Source: Pyropia yezoensis
Taxonomy: Eukaryota; Rhodophyta; Bangiophyceae; Bangiales; Bangiaceae
Assembly: GCA_009829735.1 (NCBI GenBank)
Contig: CM020619.1
Coordinates: forward strand, 33,396,283-33,460,282
Reading direction: 5' to 3'
Length of the DNA: 64,000 bases
The translations under genes and the position numbers were made by a program. The notes under the pieces are model-generated. The model was not told where the DNA came from, searched no databases, and was given only the letters and a program-made list of their open reading frames with translations. Below, piece after piece: positions 1 to 10,768 of the stretch (position 1 is its first letter; every line of letters begins with the position of its first letter).

Positions 1-652
1 GTGGGCATCCACCGAGTCGGTACCCGGTCTGGGTATTCCCGTGGTCCTGCCCGACCCTCTCCAGGTGGGAACCCCCTGGTTCGGTAAACCGACTCCTATG
101 GGGACGGGTCGCCGTCGCCGTGAGTGGGACTCCACTGGTGGGGGCCGCGAGACGTATCGTCGTCGTGGGGAGTTCCACCGGGTTCCCGGTGGGCGTTCTG
201 CCCAGGAGTCTGGTCCTCCTTCACGGTCGTACCGTGCTCCTTACCAGCTACCGCCGCCTCCGGCGGTGGCGGTGTCCACTCCTCCGGCTGTAGCTCCGGT
301 TCCTCCCGTGGCATCGCCGGCTCCCGTCATGCCCGACGGGGGTCCTCGCTTGTGGTATGAGGGCGTGAACGCCCTTCTCTCTCGTGAGTTGACGGAGGCG
401 CCTCCGGTTAGCTGGGGGGACATCCCCCCAGCTGCTGCGCTGGTCGGTACCGCGCGTTGCCTCGGTTGGGTGCTCAACCGCCTACAGATGCCTCTGGATG
501 CTGTGGAGACTGGTGACAGCACTCTGGTGCAACTTAGCGCTGAGGTAGCTCAGGCGCTCAACCGGCGTGAGATAGCCGACCGTTGGAGTACGGAAGTGTA
601 CGCGACGACGCGTGACTGGCCCCCTTCTGCTGGCGGGGGTAACCTCTTCTGA
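1..652 (+). CDS. Antisense ORF (aORF) of family 1 copy 1, C-terminal part
   Basis: Partial coding region, open from base 2 to a TGA at 650-652, on the strand opposite gag-pol. It matches the C-terminal third of the aORFs in copies 2, 3 and 4. Shared features are the WASTE and LGIP motifs, the DPLQV..PWFG motif, an Arg-rich stretch, a Pro/Val/Ala-rich linker and a helical C-terminal block containing SWGDIPP, STLVQL and DRWSTEVYA. It differs from the other copies in many residues of that block, whereas pol of this copy is close to theirs. Function is unknown and I recognise no catalytic motif. The N-terminus lies outside the window. Confidence 0.75.
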   Translation, partial: WASTESVPGLGIPVVLPDPLQVGTPWFGKPTPMGTGRRRREWDSTGGGRETYRRRGEFHRVPGGRSAQESGPPSRSYRAPYQLPPPPAVAVSTPPAVAPVPPVASPAPVMPDGGPRLWYEGVNALLSRELTEAPPVSWGDIPPAAALVGTARCLGWVLNRLQMPLDAVETGDSTLVQLSAEVAQALNRREIADRWSTEVYATTRDWPPSAGGGNLF

Positions 653-1102
653 TGGTTGTGGGAGTGAGAGTGAGGGACCCGGTGACCCTTATGGTGGCCG
701 GGTCTTAGTGAGTATAAACTCATCCCCTTCGGGGGCATTGCTTGCCTCTGTTTGCCGCCCTGGGGAGTACCCCTTCTGGCTCAGTGGTGCCTTGCCTCCC
801 GTCCAACTTCTTCCGGTTGCTTCATGCTTGGGGAGGCCATCCTCCCTCACTTTGTGTCTTGGCTTGGGGAGGTCATCCTCCCTTGTAAGCCCCCTAGCTA
901 CTTCGATATTATCGGAGTTAGCCTCTACCTTTAAGTTAACTTACTAAGGTTCAGGTTTTACTTAGTTACCTAAGCTTGGCTGGACTTAGAAACCCAAGTC
1001 CGATTTGACTTAGAAACCTAAGTCTGCCATAACCATGCCACACCCTACTCAGTAGGTATAAGCCCCACCCCCCAACATCCGAAGTCGGTGTCGGTTGGGT
1101 TG
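653..1102. other. Hairpin-rich spacer between convergent aORF and pol (copy 1)
   Basis: This gene-free stretch separates the stop of the plus-strand aORF from the stop of minus-strand pol. It holds short inverted repeats: two GGGGAGG-type hairpins with a four-base loop near 830-890 (the first has GGCCAT in place of GGTCAT), a TCGATATTATCGGA palindrome near 905, and two GACTTAG-AAAC-CTAAGTC-type hairpins near 985-1024 (the first has one mismatch). The same series recurs in the three other copies. A role in ending or processing both convergent transcripts is an inference. Confidence 0.7.
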
Positions 1103-4100
1103 TTACAGGAGGCGGCGTCGCCTCATGTACGGCATGAGTAGTTGGCGGGGTATATTCGCCGCCTGTTCCCAGGTGGGTGAGTCGTAACCGACCCACATTA
1201 CCTTGACGTACCAGGGTTCTGGTAGGTCTGGGTCGGTATGTCCGACGATGCTCTCCACTTGGTACGGGATTCCATCCGGTCCCACCGGGTCTTCCGACCG
1301 GTGGGTGGTAAGCGCCTTATGTAGCAACCCAGCCGGTACCGGCGGAGGATGTTCTGGCTTTGGCGCTGGTGTGACATCGTTAATACTGATGCGTTGTATC
1401 TCCGTATCGGAGTGGAGGATAACCGAGTGGTCATCTCTGTGGAGGATCTGGTACGGTCCCTTGACCGGTTGCATGAGCTTGTTCCCTCGGAACTTCTGGT
1501 GTCTGATATAGACCCAGTCGCCTGTCATCAGAATAGCGTTGCGCACCCGTAGTCGGGCGTCGAAGATCTTCTTGTATCGAAGTTGTGTTCTGTCAAGGGC
1601 ACCCTTGAGCTTAGGAATCATCCACGATAGCTTGGCCAACCAAGCTAGGCGGATGCGTTCGGCCGGTCGGCCCTTCGGTGTATCATACCGAGTGCACCTG
1701 CCGGGTGGCAGCGTCAGGTTACCGACCCCTAGTGGCATGACCCACTCCAGTGGGGCGATGTTTGTGCTCCGATGTGGCCTGGCATTGTATGCCAGGGTGA
1801 GTACGGACAGAAGCCTGTCCCAAGTGTTCGTGTGCTCGGCCACGTAGCACTGTAGCATCTTAAAGATGGTGCGGTTAAACCGCTCCACTTGCCCGTTGGT
1901 TTGCGGGTGGTAGTCGGATGCCCGACGTGGTTCGATGCCGAACATGCCCATGACCTTAGTGCAGAATGCAGACGTCAGGTTTGCTCCGTTGTCGGAGAGG
2001 AGTTGCTTCATGACTCCGTATGCACTGATCCAGTGGTCAACCACTGCGTTCATGATGGTATATGCCGTATCATTCGGGATGGCTGCCGCTCGTGACAGCT
2101 TAGTGAATCGGTCTGACATGACTAGGATGTACCTGTTCCCTTCTTCCGTTACCGGAAGTGGCCCGAGTATGTCGATAGCGACCTGCTCGTTGGGCCCATC
2201 AGGTGGGAACAGTTTCATGGCAGACGCCTGCCTATGTAGACTCATGCGGTTACGTGCACAGGCGTGGCATCCCCTTACGTTGTCGACCACGTCGACGGCC
2301 ATTGCTGGCCAGTAGAAGAACCTTCGCATTGCTGCGAACATACGTGAACCCCCCGGGTGTCCGGCTGTAGGGTTCTCGTGTTCTCGTTCCATGACGGCTT
2401 GGCGTAAGGACACGGGAACCACGACTTGATGTCGTCCATCGGCGGGTGCCCGCCGGTATATGAGTCCGTCTTCGTTCTCGGAGATGATGCCGGCCGTACC
2501 GGCCAGGAGGTTGGCGCGATGGCGTCTACAGTCGTCGTCATTGGCTTGTGCCTCGCGGAAGTCCGCGAGAGTCAGTGGGCATGCTCGGTGTGCCATGGTA
2601 TGGTCAACCATACCTTGGGTGGCGTTACCCAACAGGCAGACCGGTACCACCGGGATGTCCTCGTCCACCGGGCGGGTATCCCTGCTCGGGGTGTTGAGTC
2701 GAGACAGCGCGTCTCTGAGGTGGTGGGTTGACCCAGCCTTATACACGGTGCGGTAGTCGTGCTCGGCCATCTTCAGCCTCCATCGGGCTAGCCTCCCATG
2801 GCTATCGGAATCCTTGTCACCAAGGTTGAGGAGCCATCGTAGGGGTTCGTGGTCGGACCTCACGATGAACCTAGAGCCCTCCAGGTATGGACGGAGCAGT
2901 TGCACTGCCCGTATAACCCCGAGGCACTCACGCTCGGTGGCACTATAGTTACGCTCAGCCGGGTTGAGTGTCCGGCTGAAGTACCCTACCGGACGTAGGT
3001 CCGGAATAACGTTATCGGAACCGATCAACGTCTCTCCCTGTAACAGGGTGCATCCCACTTGGGTGTCGCACGCATCGACATCGATGACGAAGGTACCCCG
3101 TCTGTGCGGTAACGCAAGGACGGGTGGGGATAGTAGGGCTCGCTTCAGCGACTCGAATGCCTCCTCTTCGCTAGGCGAAGGGGGTTGGAGTACCTTGGGC
3201 AGGGTACTGCTCGTAAGAACCGTTAACGGTTTAGCTATCCGAGCGAAGTCCTTGACGAACCGTCGGTATACATTGCACATTCCCAGGGAGCTCTTGAGCT
3301 GCGTCTGGGTGTTAGGGAACCGGGCATCCCGGAGTGCCCGGGTACTTGCTTCGAGTACCCCTAGTTTACCAGGAATTATCTGGTGGCCCAGATACTCGAC
3401 CGTCTGTTGGAAGAAGGCGCACTTCTTCAGACGCAGGGTTACCCCGGCGTTCCGCAAGAGGGTGAGTACCTCGTCAACATGTTGCACATGGTCATCTATG
3501 TTACGCGAGAAGACGATGACGTCATCGAGGTACACTAGGCAGTTACGCCACTTCACCCCCGACAGTATGATGTCGATAGCCCGCTGGAATGTAGCGGGGG
3601 CGTTGGACAATCCGAAGGGCATCCTTAGGAACTCGTACACTCCACTGTGACAGACGAATGCCGTCTTGGGGATATCCTCGTCCGCCACCGGGATCTACCA
3701 GTATCCGGCATTGCAGTCGATGGTGGTAAACACCGTAGCTTCCCCCAGGGAGTCGATGCATTCATTCATCCTTGGTAAAGGGTATGAGTCTTTCTTGGTA
3801 ACCAAGTTGAGGCGTCGATAATCGATGCAAAGCCGAGGGGTTTGATCCTTCTTCGGTACGATAACGACTGGGGCACCCCACTCCGACATCGATGGTCGTA
3901 TCACCTTCGCTACGCTCATCCTCTTCACTTCTCCATCAACGATCTCTCGTTGCATAGGTCCCGCTCGGTGCGGTTGTGACTGGGCGGGGCGTGCGCCTGG
4001 TACCAGGTCTATACGATGTTGGGTTGCCCCAATGGTACCCAAGGCCCCGCCTGTCCACATGACGTCATGCTTTCTTAGCATCCGTCGTACCCCTTCGGCT

Positions 4101-5269
4101 ACCGAAGGGGGAAGGTGGTCGAGGTCAGCCTCGGCCAGGGACTTCAGTGCTTCTTGGTCCTTTGCCGGCATGTCCGCCGAAGGCGCCGATGGGTTAGGCT
4201 TCCCGTCATCGGGTTGCTGTCGCTCGGTGGTCTCGGCGACCGCCAGTACTTCAAGTGGTTCCACTTGACCTTCCTTATCAGGGGTAAGGATATCTCCTTC
4301 GTAGAGTTCGGCAATCCCGAGGATAGTTCCCTTCGGGAGGGTGACTGCCTTACGGCGATAGTTCGCCATCACTAGGAGGGACGACCTTCCTGCTGGGAGG
4401 TCTATGAGACCGTTGGCCATGGTCAACCCATGGCGCTTGAACGTCCGTAGTTTGGACTGGACTCTGCAGATGCCTGCGAGGTCGCAGTTAACCGGGAGGA
4501 CTGTCTCCGACAACGGCTCAAAGCGAGTTCTCTTGGCCAACCGAAGTGTCTTCGGCTCGACGCTTGCGTACACCTCAGCCACGTTAACGTGGCTCCCTTG
4601 TAGCGCCAGGTCCCTGACGATAGCCGTATGTCATCGCTTCGTCCCGTCGGCTTCTTGAAGCTCAACGGTCCTCCGGCCTGGCCGGATTGCATCAACGTGA
4701 ACGTTGATGAAGGTGCACCCCAGTATGCAGGGCACTGATAGGGTGTCACACACCAGGAAGTCGACTTCCGTGGTGAGTTCCCCGATGGTAACCCGCAGCG
4801 ACATCGCTGCGGTCGTACGAATGAGGCGACCATTCGCGTCCTTGATGGTGGGTCCCCGAGTCACTCTGACTCGCGGAAGCCACTTGTCCGGGAGGGTATC
4901 CTTTCGGATAAGGTTGGGTCCAGCCCCTGTATCCCGTACAGGGTAGTACGATCGTGTCGACTGGGGGTGAACCCCCTGTGTGGCTGATACCTTGAAGTTC
5001 TCCAAGGTAAACAGCACATGTCCTACACCGATATCCGGTGTTCCTCGGGCATCCTGGACAGAGCCCTTGGCTGGTTCAACGTGACGGGGCATCCCGTCCT
5101 CGCCTCCCGTTATCGGGGGATTCTCATCATTCACCTGACTCCGTGTCGTCGGGGCGGGAAGGTGTACCCGGGGATTGATGCGGCGCCGGCTCAAACGCGC
5201 TGGCCGTGGGGCTTTCCCCGCGGTACTCCGGGGTGGCTTGCTTGGGTAACCCCAGCGCCCCCCGGTCAT
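1103..5269 (-). pseudogene. pol: pol polyprotein of family 1 copy 1 (three blocks, two nonsense codons)
   Basis: Ty3/gypsy pol polyprotein of 1389 codons, starting at the ATG nine bases after gag. Domains in order: aspartic protease (DTGA near residue 113), reverse transcriptase with YLDD near 580, RNase H near 727-860, integrase with an HHCC zinc motif and D-D-E residues near 1033, 1093 and 1129, and a C-terminal chromodomain-like segment (YQVES...VKVMWVGYDSPTWEQ). A GGA-to-TGA change at about 4631 and a CAG-to-TAG change at about 3691 break the frame into 212, 295 and 861-codon blocks, but no frameshift is seen. The protein would mature Gag, copy the RNA and integrate the cDNA. This copy cannot make the whole product. 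Confidence 0.92.
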
Positions 5270-5277
5270 CCTTCCTC

Positions 5278-7466
5278 TTACTCGTTTCCCGCCCTTGGTC
5301 GGGTGCTGTCCGCCGGGACATCCGATTGAGGAGGTGCCTCCTCGACGGCCAGTACTCCACCTGGAGCTGGCCGCCTACCCGGTGCGAGTCCGGGTGCTCT
5401 GGCGGGATACCCCCCGGTGGATGCTTTGCGTTGCGCCGCTGCCCGCCGAGACTCCTCGGGGATGAGTGGGCAGGAAGACACCCAGTGCTGGGGATCCCCA
5501 CACAACATACATCCGGACGTGCCGGTCCCTCCTTGAGTTCGCATCGGGGTAGCCCCGTAGCTGCGGTTGCCTCCCTCTGGCGCCCGAGTGCCTGCTCCCT
5601 GGTAGGCCTTGGGTCCTTGGGTCAACCGGAACATGGACTCCCCCAACCCGTTGGGTCGGCCCGCAATCTGCGGAGGTGCCTCCGTGCGCACCGCCCATGT
5701 TGGCAAGGGTTGGTGAGGGTTACCCGTCACCGGGGAGTACCCCGTAGTCCGCACATACGGGACGCGCCGTCCCGTTCCTTCGTTGACCTGGAACTGGGTT
5801 CCGGCCGGGGCGATGTACGCTACCGTACCATGTTCATCAATCACCGGCGTCGCCGGTAGCAACAGGTGGCCCTGTTGGTCGACTACAGGGTCATCCTCAC
5901 CAATAGGGGTATGTTCGGTCGCCACCAGTACTGGTGCGGCCTTACGTTCCACCTTCTCTTGCCTCGGTACCGGGGTAAGACTGGGCTTGCCTCCCTCACC
6001 CTTGGGCTTCGGGGCCAAGGCACACTCCGGGTGTAGAACCCGGTAGGCGTCCCCTAGGGACTTGCACATATGCATCAGTCGACTGAAGTTCGTCCGTGCC
6101 GTGTTGGCGCCTCGTGCGGATATCCGCACGTAGTTGGGCACTCCTGCGAACAGGATGGCCCGTAGCTTCCCTTCTCCGAGGAGCTTCCCCAGCTCGTAGT
6201 CGAGCTCTTGAATCCGTCGTCCGAACATCTCCTCATCCTCCCAGGACTGGGCGGTGGCAGTGCGAAGGGCCCGATAGTGGTCCTCGCACTTGTCCTCACT
6301 GAGGTAGCTGCTCAGCAGCTCCTTCAGGATCCCACGGTAATCCATGGGGGTGGCCGCGACCCTCATTCCCGGCATCGGGGATGCCTGGCGAAGAATGCCT
6401 CGCACCCGTTCATCAACAAAGAACGGGAGGATCTCCAGGGCCAGCCCCTCGTTAACGAGGGCCTTGTCCGCGGCTGCCTTGAAGCTAGTCAAGAAGCCGA
6501 TGACTGCCAACGGGCGTCCGTTCGGCCCCCCGAACATAGGGACTCCCTTCATGAGGGTCTGCATAGAGCGGATCGCCCGATGCGACGTATTACGCATCGA
6601 TTCCGATAAGGTGGTAGAGCGGTCCTCCAAACGATAACGTTCCGGAGTAAGAACCGACCGGAAGACCTCGTTGACGATCTCCGTGTCAGCGTCCTGGATA
6701 TCCAGTCGCTTAGCCAGTTGATGAGCAAACTCATCGGACTCCATCCGTTTCAGTAGGCTCGCAGTTACCTGCGCGGTCATAGCTTCCACCACTGAAGATG
6801 GTACTTCAGGCGTCGGCACCTCGGGAACCCGAGTTGCCTGGCCTCCTTCGTCGTGGGGGTACTGTGAGAGGGTACCCCCTCCCCCAATAACCGACTCTCC
6901 ACCGGCGTAAGTATCCGCCGGGTCGTGTCCGCGGAGTCCGCTTCGGGTGCTCCGAGCGTATCGCTCCGTGTGACTCCGTTCCAACTCTGCCGACGAGTCG
7001 GATCAATACCCCATTGTGTCCGGGGGCTGTCCGGGAGTTGCTGCGCCGGGGTCGACCCCGGTGGACTCCGAAAGTAGTCCGGCCGGTTCAAACCGTACCG
7101 GTGTGGGAGGGAACGACGGGGTCCCGTCGTGTGGCGTGTTCACATCAACACTGCCATTGCGTCCTCCGTCCGCTCTTGACGAGCGTCGAGTCCGGAAAAC
7201 CGGGCCTCGATGCGGGCCAATGATGCCATCAGGGAATCCCCTGGTGAAGGAGGCGGCGGAGTGAGGTCGGTCGACGACAGTTGAGGCGGGCCCCCGCCTC
7301 CTGCCGTCCGAGCCGTGCCAAACGTCGATCCGGCACCGGAAAGCATTGGCGTCTCAATGTTGTCGATCGGGTTCCCGATCCCGGTTCCCGTAGTCACCTC
7401 CGGAGTCGGCGTCGACGCCGATCCGTCATCTTGAACAATCCCCGTCTCTTGGGTAGACATCGTCAC
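5278..7466 (-). pseudogene. gag: gag of family 1 copy 1 (nonsense plus frameshift)
   Basis: Capsid/nucleocapsid gene, recognised by its match to the intact 729-aa gag of copy 2 and by the CCHC knuckle CMLCGDPQHWVSSC near the C-terminus. The N-terminal block (7466-7140) ends at a TCA-to-TGA change. A one-base deletion near 7105 shifts the frame, and a further TGA occurs near 7000. The open block 6984-5278 holds the capsid-like region and the knuckle. Gag would form the particle and bind element RNA. Confidence 0.9.
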
Positions 7467-7685
7467 AGTCAGTCGACCGACGTAACAATCCCCACGAATA
7501 AGAGAGCGAGGGTGTAGATTGGGGAGAGTAACAGTATGTCACAGTCACAGGTAACAGCTCAACACAATCGATCAGGTCGCAACACCACGAGTACAAGAAA
7601 AGGACCGGATCCCTATCCGTGTGCCAGGGCCGAAGACGGCGTCACCACAAGGGTGACGGAAACCCGTCCCCTGCTGCTCCACCAA
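7467..7685 (-). other. 5' leader and primer-binding site, copy 1
   Basis: Leader between LTR and gag. The primer-binding site (complement of 7667-7684, TGGTGGAGCAGCAGGGGA) begins one base from the LTR and would pair with a tRNA ending in CCA. No ORF is supportable here. Confidence 0.8.
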
Positions 7686-8048
7686 TGTAGCAACATAGGA
7701 ATCCGTCGCACGTCCACTCTCAGGGAACACTCACCAAGGGGGATCGGCACCAACGTCACCGGGAGGCCAAGGTTTCTGTCCTTGGAGCGCAAGCCACGGG
7801 ACCAAGATGGGAGCCCAAATGGGAGGGGCTTGTTGTTCTGCCTTGGCCGGCGGTGGATTCACCGCCGGCCCCCTCGTTATAAACCCTCGGAGACACTACT
7901 AACTACCCTCCACCCCAAGATGCAAGTCCCTCTAGTCATACGTAACTTATAGATACCGTGACCAGCTCGGACTCTCAAATTGAAAGCCAAGGATTAGAAG
8001 TAGCCCCCCTGACATTAGGGTGACAATACGGCCAACCATATTGCTACA
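7686..8048 (-). repeat. 5' LTR of family 1 copy 1
   Basis: 363-bp LTR with TGTAGCA...TGCTACA ends. It contains a near-palindromic TATA motif (GTTATAAAC) close to 7877 and an inverted repeat at 7845-7870 (perfect 11-bp stem, GATT loop). Its outer flank (caagt) continues the interrupted pol fragment. Confidence 0.95.
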
Positions 8049-9821
8049 CAAGTACTCCTTGTCGGGCTATTGCTGAAGCAACACACAACCAAGTTGGTCG
8101 TAGCTAGCATCCACGTGTAAGATGTAATGGCCTCCCAACCTGGGAATAGCCAAGATATTGGGCTTCAGCAATAGATCCCGAAGAGTCTCAAAGGATTCCT
8201 GCTCCACCCGACTTGGGGGAGGCAGGTTCTTCGGTGGCGTCGAGCTAACTAGCTCATTCAGCGGCTTCGCCACCTTGGAGAAGCCCTTGGTGAAATGTCG
8301 GTACACGTTACAGATCCCGAGGAAGCTCCTCATCTGGGTCTGAGTCCGGGGGTACTGAGCCTTACGGATGGCTCTCAAGTTCTTCTCATTGACACTGAGG
8401 CGCCCCGGAAGGACAACATGTCCCAAGTATTCCACCTACTGAGTGAAGAGGTGGCACTTGCTCGCCTTCAGTGACACACCGGCGTCAGCAAGTAGCTTCA
8501 ATACCTGACCAAGATGGCCAATGTGCTCCTCCGGACTTCGGGAGAACACAATGATATCGTCAAGGTACACAAGTCATACTTGCCACCGTACTCCGGCCAG
8601 AATCATGTCCATGGCGCGCTGGAAAGTTGCCGGCGCGTTGCGCAGTTCAAGCGGTAGTCGTTTGCACTGGTAGGTACCACAGTGACAGGCAAAGGTAGTT
8701 TTATGCCTATCTTCCGGGGCAATGGGATTTGGCCAATACCCCGCGTTACAGTCTAGGGCAGAGAACACGTTTGCTTCCCCCCGAGTGTCCAGACAGTCGT
8801 CCATCCTAGGTAGGGGATAACAATCCTTCACCGTGCTCTCGTTGAGCTACGGTAGTCGATACAGCACCGCGGGGTCCCATCAACTTCGGGGACGATGACC
8901 ACCGGACTCGCCCACTCGGCGTTACTGGCCTCAATCGCATCGAGGGCCTCCATGCGAGCGACTTGCTCTTTGACAAGGGCCCTTGAACGTGGCCCTCCTC
9001 TGTACAGTTGTTGACGTTTAGAGGGTGCACCGGGTTTCAACTCGATCCGGTGTTCGGTGGCTCTCATGAGTCCCAATTGACCATCCCACAACTTGTGATA
9101 TTGGTCCAAGAGGTGTTCAACTTGAACCCTCAACCTGGGTGGAGCATTCTCCATGTTCACGTGGGGTCGAGGAGAGGCGGCCGGCTTGGCTTGGTGCTTC
9201 TCCTCTCCAGACTTCGGGTCGCTTCTTGCGCCCGCGCTGAGGGTGACCGCCACAACTGGTCCCTCATGTTGGACGATATAGCCGAACTTGGCTCCCGACT
9301 TGAAGTACTTGGGAGTGGAACTGAGTTTTATCACCTGGACCTTCCACGGGACTCCGGCTTTGGAGTCCATCGGGCCAAGGGCAACATGCACTTGATGCTT
9401 ACGAGCAAGACGGGGGTTAGGGTGGACCAGCCCGTTCCCCGAGTAATCAGTTACAACGTCCTCATGTGCCACCGAGTCGGGAGGCGACAAGACTCTATGA
9501 GCTAAACGCAAGGTAGCAGTAAACCCCTCTCTCACAGAAAAAACAGGCTTCGACTGTGAAACTGTCACAGAAGCCACAGACTTTCCCTTACTAAGGATGG
9601 GGATGGTCTCCCCATTCATCAACTTGACCCAAAACTCCGGGCCACAAATCAGAGGCACTGGTGTTCCAGTATACGGGGTACCCAGAAGCTGGGATACCGA
9701 CACATTCGCATCTACTCCATAGGTCACGTCGACCTCATGGGGCCCTGACCTAGTTGGTAGGGTCTAGGCACCAACAATGGGAAGTACCCCACCAATGATG
9801 TCCATCATATGGTCGGCCTTG
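8049..9821 (-). pseudogene. pol: Family-2-like pol fragment trapped between family 1 copies
   Basis: Decayed pol segment running from just after the protease active site to early RNase H. It aligns along its length with family 2 pol at 39-43 kb, with most residues identical (PLICGPEFWVKLMNGE, VREGFTATLRLA, YLDDIIVFSR, MEYLGHVV). Breaks include TAG in the first readable codons (near 9766), a one-base deletion near 8852, a nonsense codon just before YLDD near 8575 and a TAG near 8440. Both ends are cut by family 1 LTRs. It may be the pol of the family 3 element whose gag lies at 31387-33069, since the order and strand fit. Confidence 0.88.
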
Positions 9822-10183
9822 TGTAGCACAATAGGAATCCGTCGCACGTCCACTCTCAGGGAACACTCACCAAGGGGGATCGGCACCAACGTCACCGGGA
9901 GGCCAAGGTTGCTGTCCTTGGAGCGCAAGCCACGGGACCAAGATGGGAGCCCAAATGGGAGGGGTTTGTTGTTCTACCTTGGCCGGCGGTGGATTCGCCA
10001 CCGGCCCCCTCGTTATAAACCCTCGGAGACACTACTAACTACCCTCCACCCCAAGATGCAAGTCCCTCTAGTCATACGTATCTTATAGATACCGTGACCA
10101 GCTCGGACTCTCAAATTGAAGTTAAGGATTAGAAGTAGCCCCCCTGATATTAGGGTCACAATACGGACAACCATATTGCTACA
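9822..10183 (-). repeat. 3' LTR of family 1 copy 2
   Basis: 362-bp LTR with TGTAGCA...TGCTACA ends, nearly identical to the solo LTR at 24310. On the minus strand it is preceded by the polypurine tract TAAGGGGGGGATA (complement of 10184-10196). Confidence 0.95.
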
Positions 10184-10768
10184 TATCCCCCCCTTAGATT
10201 CAGCCCGTCCTCGGGTCGAGTTGCATTCGGGTTACCGAATGTAAGTGGGTCGCGTGACTGTTTACCCGTCGGGTGGGGCTTTGCGCCCCGTCGCGACAGA
10301 CACCCCTTTTCGAGGTTGTCCGAGGGGGGTGCCCCCCTTTGTGTGGTACACACACGATCCGTTTTCCGGACCGTTAATTTCCCGATGCGGGTTTTTGTTC
10401 ACGACCCCCCTTTCCGAGGGGTGGTGCAAGCGGATCCGCCACCAGGTGCCTGGTGGTAGGGGGGTCCCTCTCGTGTGGACGATTGAGTGGGGGGCGAGGG
10501 CTGCCCGCGTTGCGTGGGGGCGGTTGGGGGTGACCCCCCTTGCTTACCCCATGTGTGGGGGTGGCCCCGTCCCGCCCAGGTGCCTGGGTGGGGCGCGTTC
10601 GTAGCCCCGTGCGGCGTGGGTCGACCCGCGTGTTTGTGGCGCTGCTCGTCGCCGTTTGTGGTCATAAGCGCGGGTGCCTGCGCTTCCCTGGCTCGTCCCG
10701 GTTATCCCACCGTACCGGGTCGTAGCCGTCGACGGCTTGTGGGCGCGGGGGACTCTGCACCCGTTATC
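10184..10768 (+). other. GC-rich leader between LTR and aORF, copy 2
   Basis: About 585 bases without a supportable gene. The left end holds the polypurine tract used for plus-strand priming. The rest is a GC-rich stretch with short C and G runs and a TGTGTG-GTA-CACACA inverted repeat near 10340, conserved as a leader upstream of the antisense ORF in copies 3 and 4. Confidence 0.6.

Larger units (their letters stand above)
1..8048 (-). mobile_element. Family 1 chromovirus, copy 1 (left end outside window)
   Basis: This is a Ty3/gypsy LTR retrotransposon of the chromovirus type, read on the minus strand from its 5' LTR at 8048-7686. Order in reading direction: LTR, primer-binding site, gag, pol, spacer, then the 3' part of an antisense ORF on the plus strand. 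The 3' LTR lies before the window start. Gag and pol carry several nonsense codons and a frameshift, so the copy cannot be autonomous. It was inserted into a family-2-like pol gene, whose sequence resumes at 8049. Confidence 0.93.

Noticed and set aside
2964-3650. 228-codon plus-strand ORF repeated at 15554, 26302 and on the minus strand at 47523
   Set aside because: It is the complement of the reverse transcriptase region. It is open only because pol is conserved and GC-rich, and it has no feature of its own.
1103-7466. Repeat-induced point mutation as cause of the stop codons
   Set aside because: The changes are a mixture (C to G, G to T, C to T, G to A), not a directional C-to-T bias.
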